DNA from: Dermanyssus gallinae
Lineage: Eukaryota; Arthropoda; Arachnida; Mesostigmata; Dermanyssidae
Direction of reading: 5' to 3'
Assembly (NCBI GenBank): GCA_003439945.1
Contig: QVRM01000313.1
Span: forward strand, 124,001-188,000
DNA length: 64,000 bases
The notes under the pieces: model-generated
Database searches by the model: none
The model's input: only the letters and a program-made list of their open reading frames with translations
Told to the model about the DNA's origin: nothing
Shown: in pieces, positions 58,371-64,000 of the stretch
Layout of the letters: each line of letters starts with the position of its first letter
How positions within the stretch are numbered: the first letter of the stretch is position 1
Program-made: the position numbers and the translations under genes

Positions 58371-60284
58371 CCTGTTCGCCATCTGAAAGCACCTCAATTT
58401 CGTTTGCCTCCGCCGTCACATCTTCCCGCTTCCGCCACCAAAGGTGGCAAAGCCAGCCAAAAGCACCACAACAGAACAAAGGAAACAATGGCGATGCGCA
58501 ACGCCTGATAACTTGACTGTAGCCGCTGATTGTCAGCAGGGCATTCGGCGGCATATGCGGCATGATTCGTCTACCTGGCTAACTTCGTCGCCGTCGTCGT
58601 CATCGCTTGTAGCGTCGTGTGGCGACGGTGAATCATTCGTTACCTTTGCTTTGTCGATCAGTGCAGATAGATAAATTAGTGCACGCCACCGCGTCCCTAC
58701 TGCAGTACCTGTTGACCTTCTTTCGTTCGCTCGTTTCGTACTTTGTGCCAACTTTGCCGGTCTTCTCGGCAAGGCACGTGTATGATTGGCGGTAGTTATT
58801 GTGCTGTGGTGGTATTGTACCCGTTGTTGTCTGACTGATGGTTTTCGCAGTTAATGAATAAGCTTACACGCTTTCGATGTTTGACAATAAGATTCATTTA
58901 CAAAACAAGGCGAGTGCGCTGAAGAACAAGATGAATGATAAGTATGATATCGGTAACGTTTCACTAACGTTTATATAAATGTATTATGCTGTTGTGTATA
59001 GTATTTTTTAAAGTCTACGATTCCAAAGTTTGCAGATACTAACAAAGCTTTTCGCTAGCCGAAAAGCCGTGCCTAATCTCTGCACTAGATGGACTCCCAT
59101 CAATCAGCTTTAAAATTCGCTAATACTTAGTTGTATTTACTAAGTTGTTCATCGTGAGCGTTTTTTTAAAGTGGATCCTCGGAAATAGCCGTTATAGTGG
59201 CAAAGATACAGGTTACTGTGGTATAATACTATTGATCCAACTTCTAGATAAACTTTTTTATTGACTATTCGGTGCTGAAAGAAAATCCGTGCATGAAAGT
59301 ATTTCTTAATCTGTCAGGATATCCCTCTGCGGGCACTAACAGAAAGGCTGCGTCGCATATCTGGCTGTCAGGTTGGTAAAATCACACAGGGCGCATTACA
59401 TTCAATGACAAGCTTTGAAATCGTGCAACTTCAGTTTACATTTTATGATCCATGCTTATTACCTAATAGGGCTTCTGTTTACTGGCATTTGCTTCAGTGA
59501 CTGAGTCTGATGGCTCAGGTCGCTGCATTGGCTGCCGGTTTTTCCTGCTACAATAACTGGTTTTTGTATTTCAAAAGTATCGTGTAACACAATAGGCACT
59601 GCGATCTTACAGCTATGCACCATTCAGTACACTCTTACATCTACGTTGAATAATCTGCAAATTGAATCGGTCGCCCAAACTGGATTTGTATAATTATTGT
59701 ATTGAAATCGCTCTCCTGCGTTCAGTAGGCAGCCTACAGGTTAGATCTCAGAACATCTCAACTACTGCTGCATTTGTAGTGCTCACAGCATTTGGTAGGA
59801 AATGATTGTTTGGTGTAGTTCATTGCCACATTTTAATTTTATGATTTCCATTATAGCTTCTAAATCGATTTTACACCATTTTAGCAGCTGGGCACGGAAT
59901 TTAATTTTGTGCCTAGAACCGACCTTGGTCCGATTCAGCCTAACCTTTGGTACAGGCCAATTTTTCTATTATTTCAGTGTAGCGTATACTAACTTGCTTC
60001 ATTAGAGGTTTTATCCAGGGATTATTTACCGAGAAGAACACCTTAATACCTCTGCTGAACCAGTGCCAGAGCGTGGGCGACTCTGGTACTATGCTCTGAC
60101 AACTCCTATCTCTTGAAATTACAGATCTTGCTACAACCGTCGGGGGCGGGTGGGTGGTTGGAGTAAATGCACCCCATGTATTTATATACGTACAAACGTT
60201 TATAGCATGCACACACTGACGCTAATTAATATCGGTGTATTGACTCGTTAAAGGGACCTGTTGATATATATGCGTGTATGTATC
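58371..60284. other. no gene recognised
   Basis: The first 400 bases remain GC-rich with short frames (58444-58674 plus, 76 codons) of unknown value. From 58.8 kb on the sequence is AT-rich and unassigned. Confidence 0.35.
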
Positions 60285-60381
60285 TCTTACATACATACAT
60301 ATTGTTTATTTCGCAATAATTTTGCATTTCAAGATGGTACATAAATACAATACAATCTTCATTATATACAATTTTAACACT

Positions 60382-63171
60382 TTAGCGACCGTCCCACCGG
60401 GCAAGAAAGTGCAAAGACCGCCGATGCGACTGGCAGCTCGCTGCGTGGTATTTAGCGCATACCTGCGAGCAGAACCGGCAACGACATTGATCGCCAACTT
60501 GGTGAAATCCTTGAGTTGAACACACCAAGTGATGATAGCCATGTACAATGTACCTTGTGTACACGTGCCGGCTAGTGCATGCCATTCCCTCCCAAAGCTC
60601 CCTGGTGAGGTACACATCTAACTGCGCTACCTCAGCCGAGGCCTCGGTCACTTTTCCCTGCCACTCCAACAAAAATTGTTGAAGTGGCATTGTAATAGGT
60701 GACTTAAGCCTGACTCTGATTATTTCCACTGCCGGTCCGCAACCCGCTAGCAGGTACACAAAGCGATTCCTTGCCGTGCGCGGCAAGCAAAGAACGCGCT
60801 TCATATATATTGTGAAGCATCTTTCTAGCTGCGCAAAATTTGCGGCGGAAAGATGGCCCCACACCCTGCCAAGGCTGTAGCTCAACATTGGCACAATCTT
60901 AAGCTCAAAAAGACGCAATGCAGCACTCAGAGACAGTCGTCGAAGATCTCTCACCTCTGTGTGAATAGAGGCAATAGCCGCCCGACACCTGTCGCCGATG
61001 TGCTTGGTAAAGGTCGTTCCCGTATAGTGCAGTCTCAGACCCAAATACGGGAAGGAGTTGACAAACTCCAGCGGTTGGCCACAACAGGGTATTACGTCTG
61101 CTGCAGCCAATCGACCCCCACGGCGAAACTTAATGGCTTTCGTCTTCCGCGAATTTATTTGTAGGCCCCTACGGTGAAGGTAACCTTCTACGTCGCCGAC
61201 AATACGACGAATGGCACCGCGGTCCCGGTGGGCCACTACTATGTCATCCGCGTACATAACAACGACGGCGTTTCTAAACTCCTTCCGCACGTGGCGGGCT
61301 AGGTCTGCAATGAGCAAAGAGAAGGCTAGGCAACTGAGAGGGTCCCCTTGAGGGGTCCCTACGTTTTGCCTCAGCTGCAAGGTGTCTTCGCCCCTTATGT
61401 TTACTTCAAGGCGGTCTTCAGCAAAGAAGCTGGAGAGCACTCGTAGAAAAGAACCACCCACCCCAGCATGTCGAAATGAATCGACTAGTAAGTGACGGGG
61501 AGCTTTGTCGAAGGCCTTGACACAATCAATAAAGACGGCGTACAAGTGGCCCCCGGGCACAGCCAACACCCGCTCAACTTCCGACTGGAGTACGTGGATC
61601 GCGTCCTGTGTACCTCGACCCTTCCTGAATCCGAATTGCTCCGGAGGTAGGGTCTTCTCCACAGTTGGAAACACCCTCGAGATAATCAACTTGGCGAAGA
61701 TTTTCTTAAGAGTGCGTTCCGACGCGATACCCCGGTAGAGATTTGGATCGTCCACGTTGTCACCGTATTTGCCCTTGAATAGCAGAGTAAGTCTGGCCTC
61801 GTGCCAAACCTGGGGTATGTGTCCCCCGCTGAGTATCTGATTAAACAGATTACACAGCTCCCCTGCTAAAACATCGGACGACTCAGCCCAGTGTTCGTAA
61901 TAGATCCCATCAGGACCACTACTCTTCCTCTTGGGCAACCCGCGCAAGATCTGCACCACTTCTTCCACCGTAAACGGCGAATTCATGCAGTGCTGCTCCA
62001 GAGTGAGCGGTCGCTCAATAACTGGGTTAGGCGCGGGGGCGTTTGCATCGAGCAGAAGCGCACTGAAGTGCTGCCGCAACTGCTCCTTTGTCATGCTGTG
62101 CATGTCTTTGCTCAGCCGGCGAACAATGTAGACATGGGGTTCGCGCTCTGCTCTCTGAAGCATGCGAAACTCCTCCTCCTCATCATACCGGCGCTTATTC
62201 TCCACGAGCAGTTTCTTGTAGGTTGCTCTATGTCGGCCATAAAGCGCCCTACGATCAGCAACTATCTGGGGGTCGGGGTGCAGAGCCCGTGCTCGGCGCA
62301 GGAGCCCCAACACTTCCCGACGTTTTAGGTAGCAGGCCTGTGTAAACCAGGGCCGCGCCCGTCTTTTTCTGTACTTCTTCTTGACTACAGCCGCTTTGAC
62401 AGTGGCCTCCAAAGCTTGGTTGCTTTGTTCAATGTCAGAAGTTGATCCCAGGAGCCGTAATTTGCGCGTTAATACACGCAAATCTAGCTGCCTAGACAAG
62501 TACGTTGTCGGCTGCCGCCGCGGGGCGCGCCCCTGGCCAGGCAGACACAGAGACGCTAGCACCGGCAGGTGCTTCCGTGCTGGAATATTAAGGACCTCGC
62601 ATCCCTGAAATTCCGTCGGATGTTGAAGGTTATGAAACAGGAGGTCGATAGTGCTTCTTCCACTTTGGCAAACGTACGTGAATTTATCACGCTCATTCGC
62701 GCAATGCAGGCCTCTATTCTCTAGAAGCGTAAGAAGCACATCGCCCTTCCTGTCGGTGGCGCCACTATCAATACGACAGTTGAAGTCGCCGCCGACCAGA
62801 GTGGGTAGCTGGAGGTTTAGTCCCGCTAGACCAGCACTGATCGCATCGGCAACCTCAACGTCATCGTAGTGAGGTGGCAGGTAGAACAATGCGAGGTTGA
62901 AACTACCTGAGGTGAGTGTCATGCAACACTCACCTCGACACACACATTGCATTCGGGGTGACCCTGTTCGTAAATAGATTGAAAGTCCACCTACTGGTCT
63001 TCCCCGCCCTCCGTCTGGAAGACTCGCTAGCAGATGAAAACCTCGCATCTCATCGAGATGCAGTTCCACTCGCATAAAAGTTTCCGTCAAGAGTACAATG
63101 TCCACACCTTCAAACAAACGTTCTGGTGCTAGCTGTAAGGCCCCAGATAAACCTTCACAATTCCAAAGCAA
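60382..63171 (-). CDS. LINE B ORF2: endonuclease-reverse transcriptase
   Basis: The frame is open from the TGA at 63217-63219 down to the stop at 60382; residue numbers count from codon 63171 (a TTG). The APE-like endonuclease lies at about 1-205: WNCEG (3), LLTET (27), GGDFNCRID (127), STIDLL (173), and a His at 201 in KHLPVL. RT lies at about 400-690: KRKSSGPDGI (414), LYRGIASE (478), EQFGFRKGRGT (511), YAVFIDCVKAFD (544), GTPQGDPLSC (605) and YADD (640-643), followed by PYLGL (708). The C-terminal knuckle lies at 896-913 (CxCx2Cx7Hx3C). It has the same role as LINE A ORF2. There is no ATG before the endonuclease motifs; the first in-frame ATG is codon 33, after WNCEG. Translation therefore seems to depend on the ORF1 frame just upstream. 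Confidence 0.88.
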   Translation of the reverse strand: MLWNCEGLSGALQLAPERLFEGVDIVLLTETFMRVELHLDEMRGFHLLASLPDGGRGRPVGGLSIYLRTGSPRMQCVCRGECCMTLTSGSFNLALFYLPPHYDDVEVADAISAGLAGLNLQLPTLVGGDFNCRIDSGATDRKGDVLLTLLENRGLHCANERDKFTYVCQSGRSTIDLLFHNLQHPTEFQGCEVLNIPARKHLPVLASLCLPGQGRAPRRQPTTYLSRQLDLRVLTRKLRLLGSTSDIEQSNQALEATVKAAVVKKKYRKRRARPWFTQACYLKRREVLGLLRRARALHPDPQIVADRRALYGRHRATYKKLLVENKRRYDEEEEFRMLQRAEREPHVYIVRRLSKDMHSMTKEQLRQHFSALLLDANAPAPNPVIERPLTLEQHCMNSPFTVEEVVQILRGLPKRKSSGPDGIYYEHWAESSDVLAGELCNLFNQILSGGHIPQVWHEARLTLLFKGKYGDNVDDPNLYRGIASERTLKKIFAKLIISRVFPTVEKTLPPEQFGFRKGRGTQDAIHVLQSEVERVLAVPGGHLYAVFIDCVKAFDKAPRHLLVDSFRHAGVGGSFLRVLSSFFAEDRLEVNIRGEDTLQLRQNVGTPQGDPLSCLAFSLLIADLARHVRKEFRNAVVVMYADDIVVAHRDRGAIRRIVGDVEGYLHRRGLQINSRKTKAIKFRRGGRLAAADVIPCCGQPLEFVNSFPYLGLRLHYTGTTFTKHIGDRCRAAIASIHTEVRDLRRLSLSAALRLFELKIVPMLSYSLGRVWGHLSAANFAQLERCFTIYMKRVLCLPRTARNRFVYLLAGCGPAVEIIRVRLKSPITMPLQQFLLEWQGKVTEASAEVAQLDVYLTRELWEGMACTSRHVYTRYIVHGYHHLVCSTQGFHQVGDQCRCRFCSQVCAKYHAASCQSHRRSLHFLARWDGR

Positions 63172-63216
63172 TAATTTGCAGCTGCGAGCAGCATGCAGCT
63201 GCCTTGGCAGAAGGCG

Positions 63217-63462
63217 TCATTGCTGTCTAGCTGTTAAGCCATGCCCGTCAGTAAACTCTTCGCATACCCTAGCCTGAGCCGGCGGAGCCCCCAGCCAGCG
63301 CCGGAAACTCACGCCTTTCGGCCAGAAGGCGCTACTTGAAACGTTACTAAAGTCACTATCACCAAAGGCCACGCAGAAGACGGAGTCCGGCCGGGAAACT
63401 TTGAGTTTCCAAATAGCACGCACTACTATGTTCCTTACAGGGTTTCGGCAAGGTCCAAACAT
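63217..63462 (-). CDS. LINE B ORF1, C-terminal fragment (81 codons)
   Basis: It has an ATG at 63462 and ends at TGA 63217-63219, in the same reading frame as ORF2. Residues FSNVSSSAFWPKGVSFRRW resemble the conserved end of ORF1 proteins of several LINE groups, where a WPxGV motif precedes a short tail. The true ORF1 probably began further upstream but is not alignable. Only 16 codons, without ATG, separate its stop from the endonuclease motif WNCEG. It is unclear whether the TGA is natural or a nonsense mutation in a fused protein. Confidence 0.55.
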   Translation of the reverse strand: MFGPCRNPVRNIVVRAIWKLKVSRPDSVFCVAFGDSDFSNVSSSAFWPKGVSFRRWLGAPPAQARVCEEFTDGHGLTARQQ

Positions 63463-63547
63463 TATTTGCTGAAGTGTGTTTTGTGCGCGTTTTTTCCTGT
63501 ATCTCTTACAGGGTTTCGGGCAAGGTCAAACATTATTTGATAAGTGC
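63435..63547. repeat. 41-base direct repeat, 71-base spacing, at the LINE B ORF1 start
   Basis: Segments 63435-63475 and 63506-63547 both read TTACAGGGTTTCGG, then CAAGGTC and AAACATTATTTG, with a few single-base differences. Both would start a short reading frame with MF on the minus strand (MFGPCRNPV and MFDLARNPV), but in different frames. Confidence 0.85.
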
Positions 63548-63550
63548 CGG

Positions 63551-64000
63551 CAATAAGTCACCTTATACACGATGCACGCGTCTTGTTCTGCGTCGGGTTG
63601 GCGGCTGCCAAACGTGCAGTACCATGCCAGCAGGATCTCTGCGGCAGCCACAAGTAGCGCTCGACAGAAATAACCGGCCCTGGCGGACGGTGAAGCCTAA
63701 GTTGTAGTAACTGGTAAAAATTCGGATGTTTGCTGGGTATGGGTGAAGACTAAGACCAACCGTCGGATCGAGTCGCACACTGCGCCGTGGCCAGCCACCA
63801 GAAGCCGACAGTGCATACTGTGATCTTCTTAAAGAAAAAAAAATGATCTTCGTCACTAATCGTGTTCAATCGGATCGCTTGTGCTACTCAAAGGTAAAAG
63901 ATATTTGAATCAATTCGAGGGCTCACACTTAGGAGATAGAGCTTCGTCCGCCACTATTCGGTATCAACTGACTTTCCCAACGCAGTGTTCACAACGCCGC
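63551..64000. other. no gene recognised
   Basis: A 97-codon minus frame (63563-63856) has no similarity I can name. It may be upstream LINE B sequence. Confidence 0.35.

Larger units (their letters stand above)
60285..63550 (-). mobile_element. LINE B: non-LTR retrotransposon, ORF2 intact, ORF1 truncated
   Basis: It contains the tail of ORF1 (63217-63462), an intact endonuclease-RT frame (60382-63216) and an approximately 90-base 3' UTR ending GCGAAATAAACAATATG and then a few TATG repeats at about 60285-60300. It shares with LINE A the C-terminal CxCx2Cx7Hx3C knuckle, the PxGPDGI, HGF/FGF and YADD motifs, and an AAATAAA-plus-microsatellite 3' end, but the proteins are strongly diverged. The 5' boundary is unclear because sequence beyond 63550 is not recognisable. 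Confidence 0.85.

Overview
This window looks like repeat-dominated nuclear DNA of an invertebrate, most likely an arthropod. I cannot place it more precisely. The evidence is the mix of mobile elements: Tc1/mariner DNA transposons, several non-LTR retrotransposon (LINE) lineages including an R1-like one, tRNA-derived SINEs, and very many (TA)n microsatellites. I found no bacterial operon structure, no rRNA, no convincing functional tRNA gene, and no host protein-coding gene that I recognise. Almost everything identifiable is a mobile element or its remains.

The two best preserved features are LINEs on the minus strand. LINE A (about 28272-32884) has an uninterrupted endonuclease plus reverse transcriptase ORF (998 codons from its first ATG). 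Upstream is an ORF1 that joins a PHD zinc finger to an SGNH-hydrolase-like domain, broken by one frameshift inside the PHD finger. It is bounded on both sides by (TA)n. LINE B (about 60290-63470) has an intact endonuclease/reverse transcriptase frame. A single in-frame TGA, with no usable ATG, separates it from the tail of an ORF1. Both proteins end in the same Cys/His knuckle (CxCx2Cx7Hx3C). Eroded relatives with this signature or aligning to it lie at 2.5-3.1, 6.9-8.2, 13.9-14.5, 15.2-15.6, 33.9-35.3 and 43.1-43.6 kb. The last has the head-to-head form expected of a 5' inversion.

Other elements, left to right: the end of a mariner with conserved second and third catalytic Asp and a terminal repeat (1-537); a duplicated repeat block (1.10-1.85 kb); the relic of an RT-associated nuclease-like domain (8.2-8.9 kb, minus); a mariner relic (12.3-13.0 kb, minus); an R1-like RT relic (18.5-19.5 kb, minus); one tRNA-derived SINE family at 21.2, 25.8 and 27.2 kb; another RT relic (23.75-24.4 kb); an internally deleted mariner (27.4-28.1 kb, minus); a tentative LTR-retrotransposon relic (39.1-40.6 kb, minus); a tentative ORF1 zinc-knuckle relic (47.2 kb); a Tc1/mariner relic whose end abuts (TA)n (51.9-52.3 kb, minus); and a second SINE type carrying a 26-bp perfect inverted repeat (53.06-53.37 kb).

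Between these, several richer-GC, CpG-containing blocks (roughly 9.7-11.6, 16.5-17.8, 36.4-37.1, 42.0-42.6, 49.2-51.4, 54.5-56.3 and 57.6-58.8 kb) carry trinucleotide repeats, C/G homopolymers and minisatellites. They may hold untranslated exons or regulatory DNA of a host gene with very long introns, but I cannot demonstrate an exon. Alignments were made by eye to remembered family motifs. Clade names are therefore provisional, and no search was run.
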